Below, in pieces: positions 25,153-33,274 of a stretch of 38,200 bases of DNA (position 1 is the stretch's first letter; each line of letters begins with the position of its first letter). Source of the DNA: Jeotgalibaca sp052266715 (GTDB taxonomy: Bacteria; Bacillota; Bacilli; Lactobacillales; Aerococcaceae); assembly GCA_052266715.1 (NCBI GenBank), contig JBQPRB010000014.1. The stretch is one strand, 5' to 3'. A program made the translations under genes and the position numbers. Below the pieces are notes generated by a model. It had not been told where the DNA came from and did no database searches. It saw nothing but the letters and a program-made list of their open reading frames with translations.

Positions 25153-25795
25153 AAAAGCAATTGTGGTCGCAGGCGGAAATAAAGAAGGGCTCAAGCGGTT
25201 AATCGGGGACGATACTGAAGATTGTATTATCATCGGTGTAGATGGAGGAACCATTCATCTTGTTAATGAGGGGATAATCCCTGATATTGCCATCGGAGAT
25301 TTCGATTCGATCAGCCAGCCTGAACTTGAAAAACTCGAAGCGATTATTCCAACAGTTGTCAAGCTGCCATCAGAAAAAGATTTAACAGATACAGAAGCGG
25401 CTTTGGAGTACATCAAGGAAAATCTTTCTGTGGCTGTTATTGAAATGTATGGTTTATTCGGGGGCAGGGTAGATCACATGATCAGTAATTTATGGCTAGC
25501 GTACCATCCGAGTTATCAGGACATAATTGAGAAAATAATTATGAAAGCTGAAAAGAATACGGTAGCGTTTTTTAAACCGGGGAATTATGTAATCAAGAAG
25601 GAAAATGATAAGAAATACTTGTCCTTTATAAGTATGACGCCGGTATCGAATTTAATTTTGCAAAATGTGAAGTATAACTTGGATGGGAAGAATTACGAAG
25701 CACCCATTGCTTTAGTCAGCAATGAATTTGTCGGTGAGGAAATGCAATTTTCATTTACAAATGGGCTAATTGCAGTCATTCAAAGTAAAGATTAA
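25145..25795 (+). CDS. thiN: Thiamine pyrophosphokinase
   Basis: ThiN makes thiamine diphosphate from thiamine and ATP. The 216-residue protein has GVDGGTIHLVNEGIIPDIAIGDFDS, LPSEKDLTDTEAAL and LFGGRVDHMISN, the family's substrate and metal motifs, and a C-terminal beta-sandwich thiamine-binding domain. It starts inside the end of rpe, so the two are translationally coupled. The user of its product, and any ThiT importer, are not in this operon. Confidence 0.95.
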   Translation: MLKKAIVVAGGNKEGLKRLIGDDTEDCIIIGVDGGTIHLVNEGIIPDIAIGDFDSISQPELEKLEAIIPTVVKLPSEKDLTDTEAALEYIKENLSVAVIEMYGLFGGRVDHMISNLWLAYHPSYQDIIEKIIMKAEKNTVAFFKPGNYVIKKENDKKYLSFISMTPVSNLILQNVKYNLDGKNYEAPIALVSNEFVGEEMQFSFTNGLIAVIQSKD

Positions 25796-25798
25796 AAT

Positions 25799-25830
25799 AA
25801 AAAAAGAAGCCACTATGGCTTCTTTTTTTT
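25799..25830. terminator. Bidirectional terminator between thiN and rpmB
   Basis: GAAGCCA (25806-25812) pairs with TGGCTTC (25816-25822), flanked by A7 on the left and T8 on the right. It can therefore stop both rightward thiN and leftward rpmB transcription. Confidence 0.9.
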
Positions 25831-25831
25831 A

Positions 25832-26020
25832 TTAAACGCGTTCTACTAGACCTGATTTCAAAGCACGAGCAGAAACCCAAACTCTTTTAGGTGTTCCGTC
25901 AACCAAAATGCGAACTTTTTGCAAGTTTGGTTTGAAAGTACGTTTTGTATAGTTCATAGCGTGAGAACGGTTGTTACCTGAACGGCTTTTACGTCCAGTA
26001 ATGTAGCACTCTTTAGACAT
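25832..26020 (-). CDS. rpmB: 50S ribosomal protein L28
   Basis: The 62-residue protein matches B. subtilis L28 in length and pattern: CYITGRKSRSGNNRSHAMN, then LQKVRILVDGTPKRVWVSARALKSGLVERV. It is the form without the zinc CxxC pairs (one Cys only). The start is the ATG whose complement ends at 26020, after GGGGAGG on the minus strand. An upstream in-frame ATG at 26047 has no ribosome site. As in B. subtilis, it is transcribed opposite to yloU. Confidence 0.96.
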   Translation of the reverse strand: MSKECYITGRKSRSGNNRSHAMNYTKRTFKPNLQKVRILVDGTPKRVWVSARALKSGLVERV

Positions 26021-26092
26021 ATTATTACCTCCCCTTGATTGTTCCAAAAACTAAAGACAGACTAAGATAAACCTCATTTCATACACTTGAAT

Positions 26093-26121
26093 AATTTATC
26101 ATAATTCAATTTGAATTGCAA
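26093..26121 (-). promoter_or_regulatory. Possible rpmB promoter
   Basis: On the minus strand TTGCAA (26116-26121), a 17-nt spacer and TAAATT (26093-26098) could drive rpmB. The spacer contains a 15-bp perfect palindrome, AATTCAATTTGAATT (26103-26117), of unknown meaning. Confidence 0.4.
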
Positions 26122-26140
26122 CACTTTAAAGTAAATTTAC

Positions 26141-26170
26141 TTGACACTCTTTTTATGAACCACCATACTA
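26141..26170 (+). promoter_or_regulatory. Upstream promoter of yloU-fakA
   Basis: Consensus TTGACA (26141-26146) with an 18-nt spacer to CATACT (26165-26170). The 314-nt divergent region between rpmB and yloU holds only promoter elements; I see no gene in it. Confidence 0.5.
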
Positions 26171-26232
26171 TGGTCTGTTAACCAGCAAAAAAGGCATAAC
26201 TACGCTAATAGTTCTTATTATGAATGAAACTT

Positions 26233-26284
26233 TGTTATAATATCTTTAATAGAAGTTATTTTTTAGGGAAAAATATGCTATTAT
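26233..26284 (+). promoter_or_regulatory. Two extended -10 elements before yloU
   Basis: TGT-TATAAT (26233-26241) and TGC-TATTAT (26276-26284) are both extended -10 elements, about 93 and 50 nt before the yloU start. Together with the TTGACA promoter upstream they suggest tandem promoters. Confidence 0.5.
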
Positions 26285-26334
26285 GGATGATGATTAGCGT
26301 TTGTTTCCATTCAAACTCAAGGAGGCTATATAAA

Positions 26335-26697
26335 ATGGCAGTTAAAATCCAAACAAATTTAGGCGAAATCAGTTTAGAAAACGAAGTAATCGCAACAGTG
26401 GTTGGTGGGGCTGCGACAGACAACTATGGTGTCGTCGGGATGGCCAGCAAAAGTCAGATTCGGGATAATATCAGTGAAATCCTGAAGAAAGAAAACTACT
26501 CCAAAGGTGTTATCGTTCGTCAAGAAGATAATATCGTTGCGGTTGATGTTTATATTGTTGTTCTTTACGGAACAAAAATATCTGAAATCTGTCGAAATGT
26601 CCAAATTCAAGTGAAATACAATTTGGAAACAATGCTAGGTTTTTCAGCAGAAAAAGTTAACGTGTTCGTACAAGGCGTTCGCGTGTTAAATGATTAA
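26335..26697 (+). CDS. yloU: Asp23/Gls24 family protein YloU
   Basis: The 120-residue product has the Asp23/Gls24 (DUF322) pattern: GEISLENEVIATVVGGAATDNYGVVGMAS, then VDVYIVVLYGTKISEICRNVQIQVKYNLETMLGF and VNVFVQGVRV. Such proteins are linked to envelope stress, and in this locus YloU is always next to the fatty acid kinase gene. I take ATG 26335, which follows AAGGAGGC, rather than the in-frame ATG 26224, which lies upstream of one promoter and has no ribosome site. Molecular function is unproven. Confidence 0.93.
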   Translation: MAVKIQTNLGEISLENEVIATVVGGAATDNYGVVGMASKSQIRDNISEILKKENYSKGVIVRQEDNIVAVDVYIVVLYGTKISEICRNVQIQVKYNLETMLGFSAEKVNVFVQGVRVLND

Positions 26698-26705
26698 TGG
26701 AGAGA

Positions 26706-26723
26706 TCACCATTGACATGGTGA
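26706..26723 (+). other. Hairpin abutting the fakA ribosome site
   Basis: TCACCAT (26706-26712) and ATGGTGA (26717-26723) form a perfect 7-bp stem with a 4-nt loop. It ends on the first base of AAGGAGGA (26723-26730). It could modulate translation or mRNA stability between yloU and fakA. Confidence 0.5.
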
Positions 26724-26738
26724 AGGAGGACAAGCAAG

Positions 26739-28409
26739 GTGAATAAATTAGAACTGACTGCAAGTGATTTTAAAGCAATGGTGGAAGTCGCACAGGAACG
26801 GCTTAGCGAAAATTCTGAATATGTGAACTCGTTGAACGTTTTTCCGGTTCCAGATGGTGATACTGGTACAAACATGAATTTGTCTTTCACATCCGGAGCG
26901 GATCGCGTGTCGTTGTCAGAATCAAAACGTATTGACGAAATGAGTAAAGATTTAGCTAAAGGTCTTTTAATGGGTGCGAGAGGAAACTCTGGCGTCATTC
27001 TATCACAACTTTTCCGTGGTTTTTCCAAAGCAATGGAAGGGAAAGAGAAATTAAGTGCCAGTGAATTCGCAGCTGCGTTTTCCCAAGGTGTTGAAACTGC
27101 TTATAAAGCAGTTATGAAGCCAGTGGAAGGGACAATCCTGACCGTTGCAAGAGAATCAGCAGAAGCAGTACAAGTAAAAGCTAAAGAATCCGATGACATT
27201 ATTGAAATCATGGAGACGGTAGTCGATGCTGCTAAAGTTAGCCTTGCGAATACTCCTAATTTATTGGCAGTATTGAAAGAAGTTGGCGTTGTTGATAGTG
27301 GTGGACAAGGACTATTGTTTATCTATCAAGGCTTTTTAGAATCATTAACAGGTAAAAAGGTTTCAGTTAAAACGAAAATTGCGCTACAAGCCGATGTTAC
27401 AGAAATTGCACATCACGAAAACTTTGAACATATCGGACATGCTGTTTCAAGTGAAGATATCGAATTTGGCTACTGTACTGAAATTATGGTACAACTTGGT
27501 GAAGGAAAAACAGTAACGGAAGAATTCGATTACGATACATTCCGTAACCACTTGAATGAAGTAGGGGATTCACTATTAGTTGTAGCTGATGACGAAATTG
27601 TAAAAGTTCACGTTCATACCGAATATCCGGGTGAAGTCATGAACTATGGCCAAAAATTTGGTTCACTCTTAAAAATCAAAGTAGACAACATGCGCTTACA
27701 ACATGACGCAGTTTTAGAAAAAGGCAAGACTACACCTGAAAAACAACCGGCTAAACCGTATGCGGTTATTGCAGTTGCGGCTGGAGAAGGTATTTATAAT
27801 TTGTTCAGTAGTTTAGGCGTATCCACCATTATCAAGGGTGGCCAAACGATGAACCCAAGTACGGAAGACATCCTTAAAGCAGTGGATGAAGCAAACGCTG
27901 AAAAGACGATTATTTTGCCAAATAACAAAAATATCTTTATGGCGGCTGAGCAAGCTGCTGAGGTATCCGACAAAGATGTCATTGTTGTACCTACACGCAC
28001 TATTTCTCAAGGCTTGGCTTCCATGTTGGCATTCAACGACCAAGTCGATTTAGAGACAAATAAAGAAAATATGACTGCTGAGCTTGAGTTCGTTAAGAGT
28101 GGTCAAATCACCAATGCTATTCGTGACACTGAAATAGATGGTGTTGCGATCGCTAAAGACGATTACATGGGGATTGTCGATGGGAAAATCATGATTTCTC
28201 AACCAGGTCGCATTGATGCTGTGTTAGCTACTCTACGCAAAATGATTGATGAAGACAGTGAAATCGTAACTTTAATTTATGGCGAAGATACTGACCTAAC
28301 TGAATGTGAATCAATCGCAGAAAAAATTTCTGAAGAATTCGCTGCAGTCGAAGTAGAGATTCAAGAAGGAAATCAACCTGTATATAGTTATTTAATTTCT
28401 GTTGAGTAA
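26739..28409 (+). CDS. fakA: Fatty acid kinase catalytic subunit (DhaL/YloV family)
   Basis: FakA phosphorylates fatty acids presented by a FakB carrier, feeding exogenous fatty acids to PlsX/PlsY for phospholipid synthesis. The 556-residue protein has an N-terminal DhaL ATP-binding domain with the metal motif PDGDTGTN (Asp39, Asp41) and GARGNSGVILSQLFRGF. A central cell-signalling domain (from about residue 220) and a C-terminal DegV-like FakB-binding domain (YAVIAVAAGEG onward) follow. The start is GTG 26739 with AAGGAGGA 8 nt upstream. The yloU-fakA pair is conserved, and plsX lies two genes downstream. Confidence 0.93.
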   Translation: MNKLELTASDFKAMVEVAQERLSENSEYVNSLNVFPVPDGDTGTNMNLSFTSGADRVSLSESKRIDEMSKDLAKGLLMGARGNSGVILSQLFRGFSKAMEGKEKLSASEFAAAFSQGVETAYKAVMKPVEGTILTVARESAEAVQVKAKESDDIIEIMETVVDAAKVSLANTPNLLAVLKEVGVVDSGGQGLLFIYQGFLESLTGKKVSVKTKIALQADVTEIAHHENFEHIGHAVSSEDIEFGYCTEIMVQLGEGKTVTEEFDYDTFRNHLNEVGDSLLVVADDEIVKVHVHTEYPGEVMNYGQKFGSLLKIKVDNMRLQHDAVLEKGKTTPEKQPAKPYAVIAVAAGEGIYNLFSSLGVSTIIKGGQTMNPSTEDILKAVDEANAEKTIILPNNKNIFMAAEQAAEVSDKDVIVVPTRTISQGLASMLAFNDQVDLETNKENMTAELEFVKSGQITNAIRDTEIDGVAIAKDDYMGIVDGKIMISQPGRIDAVLATLRKMIDEDSEIVTLIYGEDTDLTECESIAEKISEEFAAVEVEIQEGNQPVYSYLISVE

Positions 28410-28417
28410 TTTTTGCT

Positions 28418-28449
28418 AAAGGAGCTGGGGCTTTTGCTCCAGCTTTTTT
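28418..28449 (+). terminator. Terminator after fakA
   Basis: AGCTGGGGC (28423-28431) pairs with GCTCCAGCT (28436-28444), with one G-U, across a TTTT loop and followed by T6. Confidence 0.85.
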
Positions 28450-28477
28450 ACCATTTTAGGGGAGGTGTTGCTATAAA

Positions 28478-30523
28478 ATGAAGACGATTTACGATTCAGT
28501 GGAAGTTTTAAACGGAGTAGGAGCAAAACGGCTGGAATCATTGCACTCTTTGGGTATTTACACGATCTATGATTTGGTAACGCATTTTCCTTTTCGCTAT
28601 GAAGATATTCAAGTGCGTTCTTTGGACGAAATTGAAGATCAAGAAAAAGTTACGTTAAAAGGGACCGTGGTGACCCAACCTGTCGTTCAACATTATGGGT
28701 ATCGTAAAAGCCGCCTATCTTTTAAAATAGCTTTGGATAACGCAGTTGTTGGTGTTACTTTTTTTAACCAACCTTATTTGAAGGATAAAGTGATTCTAGA
28801 AGATGAAATTGCCATATTTGGTAAATGGGATGCCATACGCCAAAATCTAGGAGGATTCAAAATTCTGGGCTCCAGCAATAATCAGGAAAACCAAGATTTT
28901 GAATCGGTGTATCATGTTAATAAGAGTATAAAACAAAAAACATTAATGAATCTCATCCAAGCAGCCATTGATGACTATTACGCGTTCGTTCCCGAGATAA
29001 TTCCTGAGGGCCTTCGCCAAAAGTATCGGTTGATGTTTCATAAAGACGCTATCAGGGCGATGCATTTTCCGAAAACCCAGGATGAATTCCAACAAGCAAC
29101 GCGCCAAATCATTTACCAAGAATTTTTGGTTTATCAATTAAAATTACAACTCATCCGTTTCAAACGAAAAGGAAGCAAACAGGGGCAACCTATTTTATAT
29201 GATGTCGAAAAACTGAAATCTTTTATTGATGTTTTGCCCTTTGAACTGACCGATGGACAAAAAAAAGTCGTTAATGAAATTTGTCGTGACCTGCGAGCCC
29301 CATTCGAGATGAATCGTCTTTTGCAAGGGGACGTTGGAAGTGGGAAAACAGTAGTGGCAGTAATAGCATTGGTAGCGACTATTCTCGCAGGTTATCAAGG
29401 GGCATTTATGGTTCCCACCGAAATACTAGCCGAGCAGCATTTTCAAACCGTTTCGTCTTTCTTTGAAAATACAAATTATTCTGTCGCATTGTTAACAGGA
29501 AGTACGAAAACAAAAGATAGAAGACAGATTTTGGAAGATTTAGCAGCTGGGAAATTGGATTTGGTGATAGGGACCCATGCCTTGATACAGGATGATGTCG
29601 AATTTCACCATCTGGGGTTGGTTATTACGGATGAACAACATCGATTTGGTGTGAATCAACGGCAGAAATTGAATGAAAAAGGCAATAATCCCAATGTGCT
29701 TTATATGACGGCTACGCCTATACCGAGAACCCTGGCAATTACATTAATGGGCGAGATGGATGTTTCAGTACTAGCGCAAATGCCTGATGGTCGCATTCCT
29801 ATTCGCACGGTCTGGAGCAAGTCAGATCAATTGGTCCGTGCATTGACGTTTATCGAGCAGGAGTTGGAAAAAGGTCGACAAGCCTATATTATTACCCCGT
29901 TGATTGAAAAGTCAGAACTGATAGACCTCAAAAATGCTGAAGAAGTCCATCAAAAGGTTGTAGAGTTTTATAAAGGGAAATGGCAAATCGGTCTCTTGCA
30001 CGGCAGACAAAAGGCTGAGGAAAAAGATGCAATCATGCATGCCTTTAAAGATAATCGCTATCAAGTTTTGGTTTCAACGACCGTTATCGAGGTAGGCTTA
30101 AATGTTCCCAATGCTACCGTGATGGTCATTCAGGATGCCGAAAGATTCGGTTTAGCCCAACTTCATCAATTAAGAGGGCGGGTTGGTAGAGGAAGTGCAG
30201 AGTCTTATTGTATTCTGCTTGCAAATCCCAAGACTGAAATCGGGAAAGAACGTATGCAGATCATGACGGAATCTACAGATGGCTTTTACTTAAGTCAAAA
30301 GGACTTGGAATTAAGGGGATCTGGAGATGTATTTGGCGTCAAGCAGGCTGGGATGCCAGTATTCAAATATGCTGACGTCATAAAGCACGCGGATGTGTTG
30401 GATACAGCGAACCGGGATGCAATCCTGATGTTGAGCGATAAATCTTTCTTTGATGAACCTGAATGTCTGCCCTTACGTGAATATCTGGAAACAGAGCAAA
30501 ATCTAGCGAAAAAATTACAATAA
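28478..30523 (+). CDS. recG: ATP-dependent DNA helicase RecG
   Basis: RecG remodels stalled forks and Holliday junctions. The 681-residue protein has the N-terminal wedge/OB-fold domain (about 60-160), Walker A GDVGSGKT (284-291), DEQH (385-388), TATPIPRTLA, and the C-terminal helicase motifs VSTTVIEVGLNVPNATVMV and QLRGRVGRG. GGGGAGGTG precedes ATG 28478. The sdaAB and sdaAA genes that sit between yloV and recG in B. subtilis are absent, as is fapR after recG. Confidence 0.97.
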   Translation: MKTIYDSVEVLNGVGAKRLESLHSLGIYTIYDLVTHFPFRYEDIQVRSLDEIEDQEKVTLKGTVVTQPVVQHYGYRKSRLSFKIALDNAVVGVTFFNQPYLKDKVILEDEIAIFGKWDAIRQNLGGFKILGSSNNQENQDFESVYHVNKSIKQKTLMNLIQAAIDDYYAFVPEIIPEGLRQKYRLMFHKDAIRAMHFPKTQDEFQQATRQIIYQEFLVYQLKLQLIRFKRKGSKQGQPILYDVEKLKSFIDVLPFELTDGQKKVVNEICRDLRAPFEMNRLLQGDVGSGKTVVAVIALVATILAGYQGAFMVPTEILAEQHFQTVSSFFENTNYSVALLTGSTKTKDRRQILEDLAAGKLDLVIGTHALIQDDVEFHHLGLVITDEQHRFGVNQRQKLNEKGNNPNVLYMTATPIPRTLAITLMGEMDVSVLAQMPDGRIPIRTVWSKSDQLVRALTFIEQELEKGRQAYIITPLIEKSELIDLKNAEEVHQKVVEFYKGKWQIGLLHGRQKAEEKDAIMHAFKDNRYQVLVSTTVIEVGLNVPNATVMVIQDAERFGLAQLHQLRGRVGRGSAESYCILLANPKTEIGKERMQIMTESTDGFYLSQKDLELRGSGDVFGVKQAGMPVFKYADVIKHADVLDTANRDAILMLSDKSFFDEPECLPLREYLETEQNLAKKLQ

Positions 30524-30537
30524 TGTTCATTAAAAAG

Positions 30538-30566
30538 ATGACAATTCATATAAGCTTCTCTAAAAT
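30538..30566 (+). promoter_or_regulatory. Promoter for plsX
   Basis: ATGACA (30538-30543), a 17-nt spacer and TAAAAT (30561-30566) lie 33 nt before plsX. I see no FapR-type or FabT-type palindrome over it. Confidence 0.6.
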
Positions 30567-30598
30567 AGATTTAGATGAAAAAGAAAGAAGGTAAATAA

Positions 30599-31618
30599 AT
30601 GAGAATTGCAGTCGATGCAATGGGTGGCGATCATGCTCCTCAAGCAATCGTAGAAGGTATTCTACTAGCGGCGAAAGAATATTCTGATGTTGAGTTTATT
30701 TTGTTTGGCGACGGCGAACAAATTAAACCCGTTCTAGGAGACGCATACAATACAGATAAAATTAAGATAGTCCACACAACTGAAAAAATTAATAGCGATG
30801 ACGAGCCGGTTAGGGCAATCCGTTCAAAACGTGAGGCCTCACTCGTTTTGGCTGCCAGAGCCGTTAAAGAAGGAACAGCCGATGCACTTTTCTCGGCAGG
30901 GAATACAGGGGCGTTATTAGTAGCTGGTTTATTGATTATTGGACGGATTAAAGGAATCGACCGTCCAGGACTAATGCCTGTTTTACCAGTAATCGGGAAA
31001 GATGACCAATTCATATTTATGGATGTAGGTGCAAATGCAGATTCAAAACCTGAGAACTTACATCAATTCGGAATTTTGGGGTCTTACTACGCACAATTTG
31101 TGCTCGGGAAAGAAAAACCAAAAGTTGCTTTACTCAACAATGGAACTGAAGCAAGTAAAGGTAGTGATTTATCTAAAAAGTCTTTTGAATTACTGGAAGC
31201 AGAAGAATCCATCAACTTTATTGGTAATATCGAGGCCCGGGAATTATTTTCCGGAGATGCTGATGTTATCGTGACAGATGGCTTTACTGGTAATGCAGTG
31301 CTGAAAACCATTGAAGGAACAGCATTCGGAATCATGAAATTAATGAAGAGCAGTGTCCTTTCAGGAGGACTTAAAGCAAAAATAGGTGGTTTACTAGTAA
31401 AAGATGCACTCGGAAACGTAAAAGATACCATGGATTACTCTAAATATGGGGGAGCTGTCTTGTTTGGTTTACGAGCTCCTGTCGTAAAAACACATGGCTC
31501 TGCCGACAAAGTCGCTGTTTACCATACTATAAAACAAATTAGAAAAATTATTTCTTCTCATGTAATCACGGATCTTGTGACCTATTTTGAAACACATAAA
31601 GAAGAAACACCCTCGTAA
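30599..31618 (+). CDS. plsX: Phosphate acyltransferase PlsX
   Basis: PlsX reversibly converts acyl-ACP and phosphate to acyl-phosphate, the acyl donor for PlsY in phosphatidic acid synthesis. FakA makes the same intermediate. The 339-residue protein has RIAVDAMGGDHAP at the N-terminus, SAGNTGALL, DVGANADSKPENL, LLNNGTEASKGSDL and DGFTGNAVLKT. AAGAAGG precedes ATG 30599. acpP follows after a 125-nt gap with its own promoter; fabD and fabG, which lie between them in B. subtilis, are not here. Confidence 0.96.
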   Translation: MRIAVDAMGGDHAPQAIVEGILLAAKEYSDVEFILFGDGEQIKPVLGDAYNTDKIKIVHTTEKINSDDEPVRAIRSKREASLVLAARAVKEGTADALFSAGNTGALLVAGLLIIGRIKGIDRPGLMPVLPVIGKDDQFIFMDVGANADSKPENLHQFGILGSYYAQFVLGKEKPKVALLNNGTEASKGSDLSKKSFELLEAEESINFIGNIEARELFSGDADVIVTDGFTGNAVLKTIEGTAFGIMKLMKSSVLSGGLKAKIGGLLVKDALGNVKDTMDYSKYGGAVLFGLRAPVVKTHGSADKVAVYHTIKQIRKIISSHVITDLVTYFETHKEETPS

Positions 31619-31644
31619 TTCAAGAGTGCCACTTTGAAATAGTA

Positions 31645-31674
31645 TTGGACAAAATATAGTGGTAACGGTAAAAT
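31645..31674 (+). promoter_or_regulatory. Promoter for acpP
   Basis: TTGGAC (31645-31650), an 18-nt spacer and TAAAAT (31669-31674) lie between plsX and acpP. This allows high ACP expression apart from plsX. Confidence 0.55.
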
Positions 31675-31743
31675 AAACATTGTGAAATTCAAACAGATGT
31701 TTTCTTGTTAATCAAAGAAACGTAACGATTAGGAGGTGCTATT

Positions 31744-31983
31744 TTGTCAGAGAATACTACACTTGAAAGAATTTCTGCTATGATTACTGAACGATTTGGG
31801 GTTGATGCAGAAAAAGTCTCCCGTGACTTAACTTTCCAGGAAGACTTGGGAGCTGACTCACTTGATGTCGTCGAATTAATTATGGAATTGGAAGATGTTT
31901 TCTCAATCCAAATTTCCGATGAAGATGCAGAAAAGATTGTTACAATCGGAGATGCAGTCGACTATATCGATGCACACAAATAA
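31744..31983 (+). CDS. acpP: Acyl carrier protein
   Basis: The 79-residue acidic protein carries the 4'-phosphopantetheine site at Ser39 in LGADSLDVVELIMELED and has the usual four-helix pattern. It carries acyl chains for fatty acid synthesis and for PlsX. The start is TTG 31744, preceded by AGGAGGTGC; no ATG lies nearby. The protein is 1-2 residues longer than most ACPs. Some Lactobacillales have a second ACP gene within a fab cluster, so this could be the housekeeping or the PlsX-linked copy. Confidence 0.95.
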   Translation: MSENTTLERISAMITERFGVDAEKVSRDLTFQEDLGADSLDVVELIMELEDVFSIQISDEDAEKIVTIGDAVDYIDAHK

Positions 31984-31998
31984 TATGCTACATTAAAA

Positions 31999-32038
31999 GC
32001 AACATGACCATAAGGTTATTGTGGTCATGTTGTTTTTT
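31999..32038 (+). terminator. Terminator after acpP
   Basis: A perfect 11-bp stem (CAACATGACCA 32000-32010 with TGGTCATGTTG 32022-32032) is followed by T6. Confidence 0.92.
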
Positions 32039-32101
32039 ATTGAACAAAAGTTTAATACCGGTAACTTATCTAGACAATGTTAAGAATTGGTGAAAAAAAG
32101 G

Positions 32102-32130
32102 TTGTCTTTCTAATTTTTAGTCAGTATAAT
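32102..32130 (+). promoter_or_regulatory. Promoter of the opp operon
   Basis: TTGTCT (32102-32107), a 17-nt spacer and TATAAT (32125-32130). It lies 132 nt before oppD, leaving a leader of about 125 nt. Confidence 0.7.
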
Positions 32131-32136
32131 TAGAAA
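32107..32136. promoter_or_regulatory. Inverted repeat over the opp promoter (candidate operator)
   Basis: TTTCTAATT (32107-32115) and AATTAGAAA (32128-32136) are perfect 9-bp inverted arms with a 12-bp centre. They start at the end of the -35 and cover the -10, so a bound dimer would block polymerase. The internal AATTTTTAG stretch is only a partial match to a CodY box. The regulator is unknown. Confidence 0.45.
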
Positions 32137-32262
32137 TATTAATAAACACACTGGTGAGTTCGAAATAGACAAGTTATTTAAGTCTTTTTTTGTTATTGTG
32201 ACAAAATTCTGAGTTAATCGCTTGAAAATACGAATAATCACTGGTTAGAAGGAGGGTATCCC

Positions 32263-33273
32263 ATGCAAACAGGGAAACCGCTACTGGAGATAAATCATCT
32301 TCACACAGCGTTTAGAATTAAAGATGATTATTATGACGCTGTCGACGATGTTTCATTTACACTTGAGAAAAATGAGATTTTAGCTATTGTAGGAGAATCT
32401 GGATCAGGTAAGAGTACATTAGCAACTACCATTGTTGGACTTCATAATAAGGCAAATACTCGCATTGAAGGCGAGGTACTGTACCAAGATTTAAATCTCA
32501 TTGATTTAAATGAAACCCTTTATAATCGTATCCGCGGAAATGATATCGGGATGATTTTCCAAGATCCTCTTGGAGCATTGAACCCACTGATGACAGTATC
32601 AGATCAAATTGAAGAAGCACTCATTTACCATACTAAGATGGACTCTTCTGCACGTAAACAACGTGTATTGGAATTGTTGAATCAAGTTGGTATTCCAAAA
32701 CCAGAACGTGTTGCAAGACAATATCCACACGAACTTTCAGGTGGTATGCGACAACGGGTGGTCATTGCGATTGCATTATCCTGTAAACCACCAATTTTGA
32801 TTGCTGATGAACCTACTACTGCACTAGATGTTACAATTCAAGCTCAAATTCTGGATTTAATGAAAGATCTCCAGGATGAAATGGAAACAGGAATTATCCT
32901 GATTACCCATGACCTTGGCGTTGTAGCTGAAACTGCAGACCGTGTAGCGGTCATGTACGCCGGCCAAATCGTTGAAATGGCTACTGCAACAGAATTGTTT
33001 ACAAATCCTAAACACCCTTATACACGTTCGCTCTTAAAATCAATTCCACAATCTGAAGAGCTAGAAGGCGATTCAGAGGATTTGCACGTTATTCAGGGAA
33101 CAGTGCCTTCATTGAAAAATCTTCCAAGAAAAGGCTGTCGCTTTGCTAGCCGTATTCCTTGGATACCTGCTGAAGAGCATGAAGAAAACCCGACACTGCA
33201 TGAAATTTCTCCTAATCATTTTGTGAGATGTACATGTCATGAACATTTCCATTTCGAAGGGGAGGTAGAATAA
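32263..33273 (+). CDS. oppD: Oligopeptide ABC transporter ATP-binding protein OppD
   Basis: The 336-residue ABC ATPase energises oligopeptide import with OppF. It has Walker A GESGSGKST (44-52), Q-loop FQDPLGALNP, signature LSGGMRQR, Walker B ILIADEPTTALDV and the H-loop ITHDLG. The C-terminal oligopeptide-transporter extension keeps GCRFASRIPWIP and FVRCTCHEH. Two of the cysteines found there in many OppD/DppD proteins are Ile/Pro here, a pattern I associate with lactic acid bacteria. AAGGAGGG precedes ATG 32263. It opens oppDFBCA, the order known from Lactococcus lactis. Confidence 0.95.
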   Translation: MQTGKPLLEINHLHTAFRIKDDYYDAVDDVSFTLEKNEILAIVGESGSGKSTLATTIVGLHNKANTRIEGEVLYQDLNLIDLNETLYNRIRGNDIGMIFQDPLGALNPLMTVSDQIEEALIYHTKMDSSARKQRVLELLNQVGIPKPERVARQYPHELSGGMRQRVVIAIALSCKPPILIADEPTTALDVTIQAQILDLMKDLQDEMETGIILITHDLGVVAETADRVAVMYAGQIVEMATATELFTNPKHPYTRSLLKSIPQSEELEGDSEDLHVIQGTVPSLKNLPRKGCRFASRIPWIPAEEHEENPTLHEISPNHFVRCTCHEHFHFEGEVE

Positions 33274-33274
33274 T

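Noticed and set aside
26224..26334. N-terminal extension of YloU
   Set aside because: The extra 37 residues are unlike the family and overlap a promoter, and ATG 26335 has AAGGAGG.
32190..32220. CodY box before oppD
   Set aside because: The best matches to AATTTTCWGAAAATT have five or more mismatches, too weak to call.
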